Below are positions 1-10,925 of a stretch of DNA of 64,000 nt, in pieces (positions within the stretch are counted from its first letter, which is position 1; each line of letters opens with the position of its first letter). Below the pieces are notes generated by a model. That model worked only from the letters and a program-made list of their open reading frames with translations, made no database searches and was not told the origin of the DNA. The stretch is from assembly GCA_019095985.1 (NCBI GenBank), contig CM032659.1, positions 22,790,695-22,854,694 on the forward strand, read 5' to 3'. The position numbers and the translations under genes are program-made. Source of the DNA: Streblospio benedicti (lineage: Eukaryota; Annelida; Polychaeta; Spionida; Spionidae).

Positions 1-1915
1 TTGGAATGAACGGCATTGCTTGGGGTCTCATTTTCAGAGACATAAGAGCCATATTCAATGCTATTAAACACGTGGAGTTGAAAACTGAAATGGGAGCCTG
101 ACAGGCTGTGAATTGTTTGTTTTGTTCAAGGCTGAAAAATCCTCCGTTATGGTCAAACATCTCAAAGGTCCCTGCAGTACACGCTGTCGGGCAACACTTA
201 AGAACTCCAGGACAGTCTAGATCATGGTTGCACGTATGGGAACACCTATAAGAAAACTCGGAATATGTTTGAGAAGTATATTTACAGGGCAATCTCCAGG
301 TTTTTCATCTACCTTTGAGGAAGGGCAACAGTAGCCAAGGCTATCGCTGTGAAGTGGGACACAGTGGTGTGTATCTGGGCAAACTAAATATCTTGAAGAT
401 CTTGGACTATACATATCAACTTGGCATGTAACAGGTTCTTCAGTGAAGTCTTTGAGTAGAACACTTCCTTTAGGGCATTTCATCTCAGCTTTGGATTTAT
501 CAAGACAAACCGCTATCCGACTACATTTGTATCGGCATGTTCTGCTATGTACAAGTTGACACACTTTTCCATAAGGACATTCTTTTTCTTCACAAGGGGA
601 TGGTTTACATTCACATGTGAGACAACCAGTGTCGTCTTTAGTATATCCAAATTCACATTGATTAGAACACCTTGGCTCTTCAAAACAAATGCGATTTAGG
701 TACATCCTACACAAGCTTAAATAAGTGTTTGATATTTAAAATGGACAATATCACCAATAGATTCTCCAGTATTAGCATCTGTACAAAAACATGTCAGCTC
801 GTTCATACCTAAATCCTTGCATTGTATCAAGTAAACTTTGCCATCAGGAGTACACTGTGGAGTGTACAACGTTTGGTTGGATTCCAAAGCTTCTTCTCTC
901 ATGTATGTACAAAGTTTTCCATCATCGATCACAGGAGTTACACATTTGTTCCCACAACCTGAGCGACAGCAGCGCTGGATACTTGGACAGTCAGCATCAT
1001 CTTCACAGTTGGACATACATGCAAAATTACCACCAAAGTGCGAGTCTCCAACAGGGGACGCCTCAGCTGTACTAGGGCAACTTCCTGGCTTTTCAACGGC
1101 CCTGCAGACAGGCTGGAAATGGAAGTGGTATTTATCGTGACAGCGACTCTGGTTCGTCTTTCTATAGCAATGGTTGATTTCAAGTTTACATTTTCTACCC
1201 TCTTCACAAATAACACTCTTGCAGGGATCCTCAGCGCACGCGCATTGTAGACACCTGGTCGAATCCGCCTTTAAGCCAAATTCACAATCTTGTACGGTGT
1301 CGTCGCCGCACCCGTTTAGGACTGGACAGCCAAGGTGGTCTACTGTTGGGATACAAGCCGCTTCCGGGCCACAGGGTGGGTCCTCGCACAGCTTTCTGGT
1401 CAACGTGCATTCCATGCCAACAGGACAGCTGAAATCGTTGCACGGGTCACTGCGACACTCACATACTTTGCAGCCACTGGTTGTATTTGTTTGGTAGCCA
1501 AATGTGCAGTGCGTGAAACACGTGTTCAGCGAGTACTTACAGGGGCCATCCATTACTGCACCAGTGTCAGATGATGTAGTATTCTGTTGTATAACTTTAA
1601 GACAAACTTCATCTAGAGAACACTTTGACACATTGTCCCACACTTTGGCATTTACTGTCACCCTTCTTTGAGCAGGCCTTATAACCTAGCCCCCATTTGG
1701 TGTGTGAAGAAAGGTGGGGATGGTTTGTCATCGATGTCTCTTAAATCCAGTTTAAACCAGAGGTTTGCATATTTTGGTTTTGCACGGCTGCCATTGTTGT
1801 TCTTGATATGATCTGGTATTTGCATAAGAGGAGGTGCTGTGATGCGGTCAGGAGCAGGGACCATAGCATGCACACTCATACACATAGTCCAGATGAAGAA
1901 TGTGAGGCCTCGCAT
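1..1915 (-). CDS. Secreted cysteine-rich protein with antistasin, WAP, thyroglobulin-1 and lustrin-like modules (frame-disrupted, 3' end outside window)
   Basis: The start is the ATG at 1915, followed by a typical signal peptide (MRGLTFFIWTMCMSVHA). Downstream come antistasin-like cysteine modules (about 1540-1420, 1330-1215, and 690-590), a WAP four-disulfide core (about 1090-930, beginning KPGSCP), a thyroglobulin type-1 module (about 915-720, ending in CFCTD), a lustrin-type Cys module (about 490-330) and a second WAP (about 305-160). These families are mostly extracellular protease inhibitors, so a secreted inhibitor or matrix role is inferred. Coding sense continues over 1.9 kb, but the frame changes near 1690, near 1620, near 718 and near 290. 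At each change the cysteine pattern resumes in the next frame, as a one-base indel would give. The sequence stays open to base 1. It is either a decaying, possibly processed, copy or a consensus with uncorrected indels. Tiny introns were considered but their phases do not fit. Confidence 0.72.
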
Positions 1916-2345
1916 GGTGAAAAACCTCCACTCCAGAGTTAAGCTTATCTAGTATTGAAGTTCCAGTTTAGTTCATATCATTAAACCTGCATATCTAATC
2001 TTAATAAAGTTAGAGTTAAATTAGTGTTTTGGCAATATGCAATCCATTATGCTAGGGAAATTATAAAAGTGATTTGAGATAGTCACGGAAATATGCCAGA
2101 TAGAAATATGATATTAGGTGAGACCTTGTCTTGTGATGTCATATGATATTTCCATGTGCTCTAATATTGGCATTTACCGTCTGGAAGTGTAAAGAGATCT
2201 TTTCCCTGGACACAATTACAACAGCATACAGTGGAATATATAGTCTAGGGGACCCTAATTATATAACTTATTAGACATCATTCACATGAGGTAACTTGCC
2301 GGGCACATTTTGGAAGCTGTCCGCTCACAGGCTGGAATTTGGCAC
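1916..2345. other. Intergenic, no gene seen
   Basis: This is the upstream flank of the inhibitor-type gene. It is AT-rich with no convincing exon on either strand. A short motif at about 2273-2300 (core GACATCATTCACATGAGG) recurs inverted at 5551-5568, so part of the stretch is dispersed repeat. Confidence 0.5.
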
Positions 2346-2349
2346 GATA

Positions 2350-2790
2350 TGGCAGGTTAGACAGTGAGTTTTTCTTTTGAGGACATCGCTAGGTATATGC
2401 AAAGAAAATGCCCACTTCACACTAGATGCATATGAGACATGAAATACGTGAAATTGTTAAGTAATTCTAGGGCATAAGTGGCCTCATAAGACATTAACTT
2501 CATTTTATATAAGTGCGAAAATAGACATGTTGCACTGTTACTTGGGATTAGAGAAAATGAGTTTGGGCAAGTTAAGCAGTGAGCCTTTCTTTTGAGGACA
2601 TCCTAAGTATATGCAAAGAGGGTGCCCACTTCACACTAGATGCATCTCATACATGAAACAAGTATAACTGTTAAGTCATGTTAGAAAATAAGTGTCGTCA
2701 CAAGACATGAACTTCACTTTACATATGTGTTAAAATAGTCTTGTTGCAATGTACCTGGGGATCATAGTATCTCGGCAACTTGGACAAGTG
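2350..2790. repeat. Two-copy tandem duplication, about 215-bp unit
   Basis: The segment starting near 2350 (gttag-acagtgag, then TTTCTTTTGAGGACATC) is repeated from about 2565 with the same order of landmarks: AGTATATGCAAAG, CCACTTCACACTAGATGCAT, an AAGACAT/AACTTCA block and TTGCACTGTTAC/TTGCAATGTAC. The offset between matching cagtgag motifs is 215 bases. The copies have drifted visibly, so this is not a recent event. Confidence 0.75.
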
Positions 2791-3186
2791 AAACTCTCTG
2801 AAAGACACATCACTTAAAGATATGAAAAAGAGGCAAATAATCAAAAGTTCACTTAAACATATTGAAGATGATAAACAACATAATTGTATTGTATGATAAA
2901 AAGTAAGTTTCTTAACATTGTGAACATTTTAGATAATTGTACACATATTATTGTTTCACTGAATGACACACTTCATATTAAACTGATGGAAATCAGTACA
3001 CCATAAGATTAATTCTTTTAAGGAGGATTAATACTGAATTGACATGAACCAAACATGGCCATGCGGCTACACCTCGATTACTGTTTTAAGTACAGTGGGC
3101 TGATTACAGTGTTTACGTTTGAAAATAATCAAATAACTTATTTAACATTATCACCACCGTTATCACTTTTGAGGCTAATCAAGACA

Positions 3187-3660
3187 TTTGATAATAATGT
3201 GAATTCATCATTCTATCATTCCGTGCAAAAATCACCGCCAATAACCCACGCTGATTGGTCAATCTCCGTGCTCAATTTTGCGATGGAAAACACGCTCCCA
3301 AAAAAACCACGGCGTTAGTCTAAACTCCTCACAATATCAATACAGCCGCTGACGTAGTAAGGCGTGTTAATGCTGTGCGGAGAGCAACAGTTTAGACTAA
3401 CGCCTCCGCGCGCTCAAAACTGTAGGAATTGACGTCTCCNTTCAAAACAAACGAAATTGACTTGAATGTTGAATGTTATAATATGATTTATTTTAAAATA
3501 AAATGGATTTTAGTCATGATAGAATGGTGATTGACCACTCGATTGTCGTGTCAATCGCAAAATTGAGCATGCTGATGTCTGATTTATCCTCACTTCATTC
3601 GGGTAAATCAGACGTCAGCATGCTCAATTTTGCGATTGACACTCCAATCTCGTGGTCAAT
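3187..3660. repeat. Compound inverted-repeat (foldback) region
   Basis: Arms at about 3529-3590 and 3600-3660 are complementary and share cores TCAATCGCAAAATTGAGC and its complement, forming a hairpin of about 60 bp per arm around a 10-base loop. A related fragment lies at 3253-3290 (CTCAATTTTGCGAT). A second pair, GGCGTTAGTCTAAACT at 3311-3326 and its complement at 3389-3404, is separated by 62 bases. A single N is at 3440. The layout suggests a decayed foldback or MITE element; no transposase is visible. Confidence 0.7.
3440..3440. other. Single ambiguous base
   Basis: One N lies inside the palindromic region, where sequencing or assembly commonly struggles. Confidence 0.95.
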
Positions 3661-3884
3661 TCCTACATTAGCTGTTGAAGTTCCACCATTAGACAAATGG
3701 TGACATGATTGTGGTGTTGTCATCAAACATTGTGGATAACAGCATTTTTGGAGCTGGTCTGTGTCAAATCGTTTATTGAGTGTAAAACGACATTTAGATT
3801 TATCAAGCTTTGTTTTATTTCCTTTTTCATGATCTCAACATCATTTGACACAAGTTTTGTTGCAATTCACAGTTTGTCGTGCTC

Positions 3885-4193
3885 TAGCGACTTTACATCT
3901 ACACCAGGTCATTGGCATTCTTGTCACACTATCTTTCTCAACTCCTGGGGAGCATACAGCCTCTTGAGCATACAGAACATCGCTACCATAGTACAGACGT
4001 GCTTATCACTCACATTACCGTTCATTCCTCTGACCTGTATGTATTTAACATGTATGTGCTACGGAGCAGTATGCAGTCTGTTAGAGGTAAGTTTGCTCAA
4101 CACCCACCATCAGGCCTGACCGGGAATCTAACCCACGACCATCTGGTCACGAGTCCAACTCTCTATCCATTTCACCACGGAAGCACACCGGTT
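3885..4193 (-). mobile_element. tRNA-derived SINE, family A, copy 1
   Basis: On the minus strand the element begins near 4193 with a tRNA-like head. It has a B-box-like GGTTAGATTCCC, a gap-matched A box and the motif GACTCGTGACCAGA. The body then carries a conserved segment (rc of CGGAGCAGTATGCAGTCTG) and ends near 3885 at a block around GGTCATTGGCATTC. The same order of blocks is seen at 9160-9440 and 63085-63370, which establishes a family. Confidence 0.8.
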
Positions 4194-4329
4194 TTTTATG
4201 ATTATGTTGGTAAGGGGCTTCTCCCTTCCTGCATTGCCGCCTTTTCTTTTGTTATGCCGTTATTTGCTATTCTCTTAGTGCGTCGACTTCAAATCCGATA
4301 TCACACAGCATTTTTGTGCACAAGTTCCA

Positions 4330-4480
4330 AGGGGAAGGGGTGGGCTTGGGGTTTACTCAAATTCTATTGAAAAAATAAGGGGTCACTCAAATTCCAGAGT
4401 TGGTGATAGTGGGGGGGCATTCAATTTATCAAATTATGTTTCCATTCAGCCGCCCACTCCTCGAGAGAATAAATGGTCGC
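4330..4480. mobile_element. Fragment of a TTA-target MITE (related to the element at 36766)
   Basis: The stretch contains repeated CACTCAAATT motifs and ends in GTCGCTCCCTAA. It matches the G-rich interior and the terminal GGTTGCTCCC of the better-preserved element at 36766-37342. Only one end is evident. Confidence 0.45.
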
Positions 4481-5570
4481 TCCCTAATTTGCAAACATTG
4501 ATATTGTAAATCAAAGTAGAATTGTGATCTATCATAGGATCCACATTATTCAATTACTGTACGCATATTTCACAATATTTAAGTGGTGGGAATGATGCTA
4601 CTAGATCGATGTAAAATGGAAAAGAAACTGAATGAAGCTTCCACATTTGCTATGGCATTATCTTGGATGAAAATCATTTTTAGTCAAAGGCAGTATACTG
4701 AAGATTCCAATCTTGTCCAGAAACATTGAGAAAGAGATTTACGCGTGGGGTAATCTCTAACGGCTCTTGAATGCGTGGGGGAACTAGCTGTAGTGATTAG
4801 TCCTGTATGAATGTACTATGCACTCAAGAACAAGATATGATGTTATATGTATCCAAGATAATGAGTTTGAACACCCCAACACTATGATAAAGTTCGACCT
4901 TGCGATTTATTCAAGTGACACCGGCAACGAGGGGCCTGAGCTACGAAAAATGGCCACCTGGACACGACGGCCGGCGGGATGACAACTGAATTGGTCTCAT
5001 ACCGCCAGTTGCGGCTAGCTCAGCTCACGTGACTAGCCACAAAAGGCAGGCCGCAGTCTCCCGGCAGCAGCTGCCTCTAGCTCATTTGCATACATTTGCA
5101 TCGGTCTGGCATAGCCGTGTATTACAGTGGAACGTTGTGTCTTGGCCCTCAAAGACAAGACACGACAATCTCGTGTCAGCAATACGTTGCCATTTGAGAT
5201 TGTAAGAAAAAAAGTGAAATAAAAACTAACTTTGTGAGACAAGTAAAGAAAGGCAGTTAGTGTATCTCCATTAAGGCGGAGACTGTAAGCATAATCCATG
5301 CATACATTATGTTAAAGCCTGCACTTCAGTTGTGTTTGTGCAAGGATTAAACTGGAAAGTGGCTGATTACTGGTCGTGATTGGATGTCTAACTGGCCTCC
5401 TTGACAACGTGCCATCCTAAGTTGACTTCATAGCAACGGGCGCAAATCCCCCTCTTGAATGGCAAGTTAGACAGGATTAGGCAACATGATAGTATGCATG
5501 AGGTGCAGCATTCAGGTCTATGGTTGGTTAACTTGGCAAGCAACTTTCCTCATGTGAATGATGTCTTAGT
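4481..5570. other. No gene seen; locally GC/CpG-rich part at 4910-5110
   Basis: No exon could be supported. A more GC- and CpG-rich patch around 4910-5110 contrasts with the AT-rich surroundings and includes a duplicated ATTTGCAT motif (5081-5101). It could be an old element or a regulatory patch; nothing decides between these. Confidence 0.4.
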
Positions 5571-5574
5571 AGAA

Positions 5575-5665
5575 GGTAAATAAACCTACTCAGGTGCTTC
5601 TCTTCTCGTCAAGAAGCGACGTTTCGGTGGACGTTCCATCTGCATCAGGCTTTATCTGGTAAAGT
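5575..5665 (-). mobile_element. Penelope-like 3'-end motif (fragment)
   Basis: The minus strand reads CCTGATGCAGATGG, a short self-complementary stem, then CCGAAACGTCG, followed by an AT-rich tail. This CTGATG..GAAACG arrangement is the pattern known from the terminal regions of Penelope-like elements, which often carry hammerhead-type ribozymes. The CTGATGC core departs from the ribozyme consensus at one position, so activity is not implied. Confidence 0.45.
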
Positions 5666-5846
5666 GCGCCGAATGTTGTTGTTTTGCACTCTGCTTCCGC
5701 GTTGAGTCACGTGATGGGTGTAATTCCCAGTCACCTGAAGAAGTTTTGTCAGAACTGGGGGACCGTCTCGCCTTGGTTCAGGTTAAGCTTGGGTCTGCGT
5801 GTGGCGATTTTCAGGGCTTCAAGGGTTTGAGGCTGCAAGGCTGGTA

Positions 5847-6058
5847 GGCTAATAACAGTATCAAGGCGGGAAACTGCCATTGCGTAAGATTGATACAGGT
5901 GCTAACCAAAGTATGTGTACTGTGTCAAGGGAGATTAGTGTCCTGGTTAGAACGTCCGCCCATGACATATGCCTGGTTTGAATCTTGGACGGGAGACCGT
6001 GAGTTCGATTCCACGATCTTCCAAACAACTTTACATAGCCTACCCGATTATTTCACAA
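5847..6058 (+). mobile_element. tRNA-derived repeat, family B, copy 1
   Basis: A 5' block (GGCTAATAACAGTATCAAGG) is followed by a tRNA-like body with an A-box-like AGATTAGTGTCCTGGTTAGA and a B-box-like GAGTTCGATTCCACG. The end block is CATAGCCTACCCGATTATTT. The second copy at 52251-52470 has the same three blocks in the same order and spacing. Box A to box B spacing is longer than in a normal tRNA, so this is a SINE rather than a tRNA gene. Confidence 0.75.
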
Positions 6059-6239
6059 TCTTAGTAAATCACTGTTCAGTTTCATATTTTGGGTATGCAG
6101 ACTGAAATCTGTCAAGAATTTTGCCAATATCCATTTACGGGGCCAAACCAGTTTGCTAGTGAGGGAAGGGTTAAGAAGAGCAAACAATGATGATAAATGT
6201 GTGGGGGTCTGGGGGCATGCTGCCCCAGGGAAATTTTGT

Positions 6240-6345
6240 GTGCTAGATATGAGTTTGATCCACAAACAGCGCCGACTGGCAAGTGAACCCACGACCTTCT
6301 GGTCACGAGTCTAACTGACTATTCACTCAGCCTAAGAAGCACATT
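6240..6345 (-). mobile_element. tRNA-like head fragment of SINE family A
   Basis: The stretch GTGAACCCACGACCTTCTGG and the following ACGAGTCTAACT match the head of SINE family A (compare 4120-4190 and 63305-63370). The body is missing, so this is a truncated copy. Confidence 0.6.
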
Positions 6346-6535
6346 TGGTAGATGCTGTAGAAACCAAACATTGGCTGGAGGATTATGAAGTGTAAGATAT
6401 CATATTGACCGGCACTGCAATACAATGTGTTCCTTATTGTGCGTTCGAAACCTCTCCTATTTGACAAAAGTAGCATAAAAATGAGTCAAAACACCGTAAA
6501 ATCGCAACAAAAGTGCGAAAACATGAGGTAATTGT

Positions 6536-6668
6536 CATGTTCCATATGTTACTTCCTATGTTCCATGTTCCATTATATTTTTACCAAGTTCCATGTTCAA
6601 CTATTTTTGACCCCATGTTCCATGTTCCACTATTATTTTGGCCCCATGTTCCATGTTCCACTATCCTG
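6536..6668. repeat. Minisatellite, unit about 29 bp
   Basis: Degenerate tandem copies of a CCCCATGTTCCATGTTCC unit followed by ACTATTTTTGG. At least four copies are visible. It lies just 5' of the first exon recognised for the PAN-domain gene. Confidence 0.8.
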
Positions 6669-6827
6669 TGTTCTTTGAACACTTTTGATCTAGTTCTCTA
6701 TTGTTACTATCTATTGTTACTATCATGCTACTTTAATAATCAAACTGTAGGCTAACATATCCTTTCTTGCCTCTCTCTGTAATCTAGTAGGTCTATCAAC
6801 ATCACTTGTACAAACACTATTTTTCAG

Positions 6828-9800
6828 GAACTACGCTAGTCTCAACATCAGTGGATATAACAGGTACTGAAACTTATCAATATTTTTTTTATTTCACGTG
6901 GCAAGTGTATTCACTAAAAATGCAATAAGTATCTATCGTTGGCCTAATCATATTAGTAGTGGAACATACATCATTACAATACCCATTCAACTTGATTTAG
7001 CCTTTATAATACAAATACTCACAATTTCAAAATACTAATAGTACCCAGCTATACAGTATCCAAAAAAGTACTATAACAAGTACATGTATGGACATAATTA
7101 CAGGCTACTTGAGTGCTCTGCCCAACTACCACATCAGTGCAGGCACTGTCGTTCTGAAGGGCTTCAACGAACAGCAGTGTCTTGACACTTGTTTGAGGAT
7201 ACCAGCCTGTCTGGTAAGTGTTGTTAGTCTAGAAAATCTGCCTAAAAGATAATATATTCCGGGTTGAGTCCACCTTTGTTAAAAAGGTGAAGGTAGGGTA
7301 GGGTTTCTAACTGGTTTCTCGGTTTTACTTTACGTACAATTTTGCAAGGATTCATTCAACCCCCCTTGGGATCCATCGCTGATGTTTATGTTTACATTTT
7401 GGTGAGAAAATTAATGGGTGCCCCCTGTGTCACCCTATATCTGTTTGTCGGGATTTATGACTAATCTGATGCGGTGGCGCTTGCAGGCTGTGGACTACGA
7501 GGTAAGCGGCGGCCGCTGCTTCGTGCACGAGCAGGAGACTTCGTGTAACACGATCAAGCCGCAGCCGGGAGTGACGCACTACCGGCGCGCGCATTGCAGC
7601 GTGGGTAGGTACCGCTCTTTAAGCTTTCATCTTCGGGGCCAAGGGGGTGGCTATTTATCGTCGCCTAGAGAGGTGTGTAAACCATTAACTTGATTATCCT
7701 TTCTAGGATTTTGGTGGGGGTGGGCTCTAGGGTGCATTTATTACAAAGTGGCTGTGGGGAAAAATTGGTTGTAATTGAAGACAAACGTCGACCTATACAG
7801 ATATGACGCTGTGCCGTGTGTTAGCCATTGTCACGGCTATAATTATGCAGTATATATAGCCATGATGCCAAGCCCTTAAAATTCGTGGAAGTTGGTCACA
7901 AAATCTGACACCACAATGATCTGCGTCCGTTTCTCCCACACCAACGATGGGTGTTAGCGCGAGGCTACCACAAGTCAACCCTGGGTGACCAGGTCATAAA
8001 GTCCTAAACAAAAAGTCATAACACCCTCACCTTCCAGACAACTGGGTGACGCAGGCGTTCAGCGGGCAGAACCTGGCGGGCGGGCTGGGCGTGTGTCAGG
8101 CGTGCAGCGCCCGCCGCTGTCTGCAGCTGTGCCACGGAGACACGCGCTGTCTGGGCGTCGACTACAACTACAACGACGAGACGTGCTATATACACAACTT
8201 CTTAAGGTGACTTACACCACTTCTTAAGGTGGACGTGGTGAGCCACATTAGGCAATCTTTCAAGGTGGCATGCTACGTACATAACTTCTTAATTAAGGTG
8301 ATTGCTATTTATACAGCATCTTAAGATGATGTGCTACATACAGAACATCTTAAAGGTAACATGCTACATCTGTAACTGGTACATACGCACTGATGTGCCA
8401 CTTGCACAACTTCTACTCTATTTCTTAAGGTGACATGCCATGTATAAATAACTTCTGGGGTGACATGCGTCATACACAACTTCTTAACTTTTAAACCGTA
8501 TCAAATATCTACTGGAAATTTAGCGAGTATTTAGCTCCCTGTGTTGTACACATAGCAATAGAAAAATGGTATTCATTTTTTCTTGAGAGGAAACAAATGT
8601 CTAATGTCTGTTGTCATTTTTTAAACCACCCATATGGTAGAACGAGATTATTATAATTTTTTCAGCGAGTGTGGTGCAATGATGAATACCCCTGGCGTGA
8701 TGCACTTTAGAAGTGATCTCAACTGTATGTATATTATTACTACTCATTCATTCCATACAAAAAATGATAGATACGTCTTTAAATTCATGCTAAAACGCTG
8801 TGTTGAGTACATGCGTAGAACCTTTTCCTGTGAGTACACTTACAAAGCTCTTGCTTAATTACAGGTAACTCAGCTCCTGCCTTGAGTGACCCAACGGTAA
8901 ACTTCCCTCCGAGACCCCCACCCCCGCCTACGACCACCACAACAACCACCACGACTACCACGACGACCACTCCAGCACCCTCCACGACCACCACCATCGC
9001 TCCTCAGCAACGCCCTGCAGGCGAGGCCGGACGTAAGTACTTGCCATTCATTTTAATAATAATTAATAATAATTTAATAATATAATTGATAATTTGGTAT
9101 TTATTTGCAACCATACAATCAGATGAACATATACATAGTATTTACATAGAATTCAGAGGACTACAACCACTCCAGGTCATTGGCATCATTTTCACACCCT
9201 ATATATCCTTTTCAACTTACCGGGGAGCATACAGCATATCACAGCTATTGGAGCGCAGACATGCTATTTACTTGCCAGACCTGTACCTATTTAACGTGTA
9301 GGTGCCACGGAGCAGTGTGCAACCTGTTAGAAGTAAGTTTGCTCAACACTTACCACCAGACCCGACCGGGAATCGAACCCGCGACCTTCTTTTCACAAGT
9401 CCAACTCCCTATCAACTTGGCCATGAAAGCACATTCATGGCGTTTATTTGTTGTTTAGATATGTTATATTCCTCAATGGTCTTTCATTGTCGTTGTCATA
9501 ACAGTCATCATCGTCAATGTGTTGAACATCCTTCGGCGGTTATGAATGTGTTGGACAGTCTGCTGTCTTCAAGTAGTTTTCTCTCCATGCGTCTCCGTCC
9601 TCTGTATACCAATGATTGGACACAATGTGCAGATCCTCCCTTATGTTGTCCCTCCAGCTCTTCTCGGATGACTTCTGCATCTATAACTACATATTACTTT
9701 TTATATCTATTGGCAATTCTTTGTCAACTCACTGTTACTAGTACTTGCACATTCATGCATTAAAGAAGTTAATAGGACTGCTAACCAGCATCTCTAGGTA

Positions 9801-10925
9801 TGTCTCTGTGTAAAGTTGACCCGCGCTCGCAGTAATACGAGATGAGTGTTTTCACAGAGTGGCCAGAGTCAACAGCAATGTCCAAGCTGGGTCACTCCCC
9901 TCTGAAAGAGGACGTTGTGATTTATATTTGCAAGTTGAGTGTCCAGATGTCAACATACTTACAACAACATGCAACTGAGTAAAATGTCATGACCACTTGA
10001 CCATTCAAGCCCATACATCTTTGAAGCATCACATAATCATTTTGTTGACGCAGCTTTCTATGATATAGCAATGTTTTATAATGTTTGTACATGCTTTATT
10101 ACATTGCATTTGGAACCAAGTGAGACTCATCAAGCCTTCGACTTGGCCCGAATTTTCATACCCAGGATAGCTTTCTATAGCGTGCTTACAATTATCGATC
10201 AATTCTTATCTGTGTGGCTAACATCTATTTTTAAGGGGGTGGGGGTGGGGGTCTGATTAATGGGGTTTATGAAAAATTATTTTTTCTTTTAGGTTTCCTT
10301 GCCAATGCATTTGGAGGCACAGATTTTTACAAGAAAGAAAGTCTGAGGAGGCAGCCATGTTTCAATGTAAGTACACAAATTACCATTGTTTTGTAAATTT
10401 GTATTCGGAATGCATATTGTTTGTTACTTATAAATACTGCGTTAAGTTAGAATTGACCAAATTGTTTGAATAACACCTCCATCTTAAACAGCGAATAAAT
10501 AGCGCTAAGCAAATCGGTAAAAATAAAAGTAGCCAACTCTTATTTATGTTGAACATGGCAGACATAAACAAAGTAGGCTGCCTAACAGGCCATGAACTTT
10601 TGAAACTAGCTGACCCTGGCTAAAATCAGCTCACCCATGGTAAACGGTTAGGCCTTCGTAACTAGAAATTACTCTCTGAGTATCAGATGTCAACAAATTG
10701 AAATCAATTTGTTGACATCTGATACTCAGAGTGAAAAATTAAGAAATATGAACAGCATGTCTGGTGATGTTGTAGGCATGCCGGGCTGATCCGCTGTGTG
10801 CTCTGGTGTCCCATCAGGGCCAGACGAACAACTGTTACTTCTACTACACTGGCGCCTGTGGTCTAGACACCCGCCCCACCCGACCACAGAACATACAGAG
10901 TCTGCGCTTCACAAACTGTATCTAA
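6828..10925 (+). CDS. Secreted PAN/apple-domain protein with Thr-rich linker (5' exons not found)
   Basis: Eight exons fit by splice site and phase: 6828-6863, 7104-7213, 7487-7604, 8038-8206, 8666-8724, 8865-9032, 10293-10366 and 10818-10925 (stop TAA at 10923-10925). The first PAN-like domain spans exons 2-3, with QQCLDTCLRIPACL then VDYEVSGGRCFVHE. The second spans exons 4-5, with CLQLCHGDTRCLGVDYN then CYIHNFL. Exon 6 encodes Pro5 and a run of about 14 Thr, a mucin-like and probably O-glycosylated spacer. The last exons encode a compact Cys module (CYFYYTGACGL). PAN domains bind proteins or glycans outside the cell, so an extracellular adhesion or recognition role is inferred. The PAN exons are much more GC-rich than their introns. 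The signal peptide is not in the exons seen, so the 5' end is incomplete. Confidence 0.8.
8207..8490 (+). repeat. Degenerate tandem repeat seeded by an exon end and its splice donor
   Basis: The end of the fourth PAN-gene exon reads TACACAACTTCTTAAG|GTGAC. The first 280 bases of the intron contain about eight imperfect copies of the same string (for example CACTTCTTAAGGTGG, CATAACTTCTTAATTAAGG, TTTCTTAAGGTGACATGC, ATACACAACTTCTTAAC), spaced about 25-60 bases. Several retain a usable AAG|GTGA donor. Confidence 0.75.
9150..9440 (-). mobile_element. tRNA-derived SINE, family A, copy 2
   Basis: The head at the right end has GGTCGCGGGTTCGATTCC (minus strand), a good B box. The body block around CACGGAGCAGTGTGCAACC and the end block GGTCATTGGCATCATT are shared with copies at 3885 and 63085. 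It sits in an intron of the PAN-domain gene. Confidence 0.8.
10676..10729. repeat. Perfect 26-bp hairpin with a 2-base loop
   Basis: The left arm runs 10676-10701 (CTGAGTATCAGATGTC...) and its exact complement runs 10704-10729, with only AA between them. It lies in the last intron of the PAN-domain gene, about 90 bases before the final exon. Confidence 0.9.

Noticed and set aside
3055-4370. Several open frames on the plus strand
   Set aside because: They fall in inverted repeats and an antisense SINE, with no splice or domain support.
8785-8997. Minus-strand poly-Val frame
   Set aside because: Antisense of the poly-Thr exon of the PAN gene.
9302-9763. 153-codon open frame
   Set aside because: Its first part lies on the antisense strand of a SINE copy; the rest has no recognisable domain.
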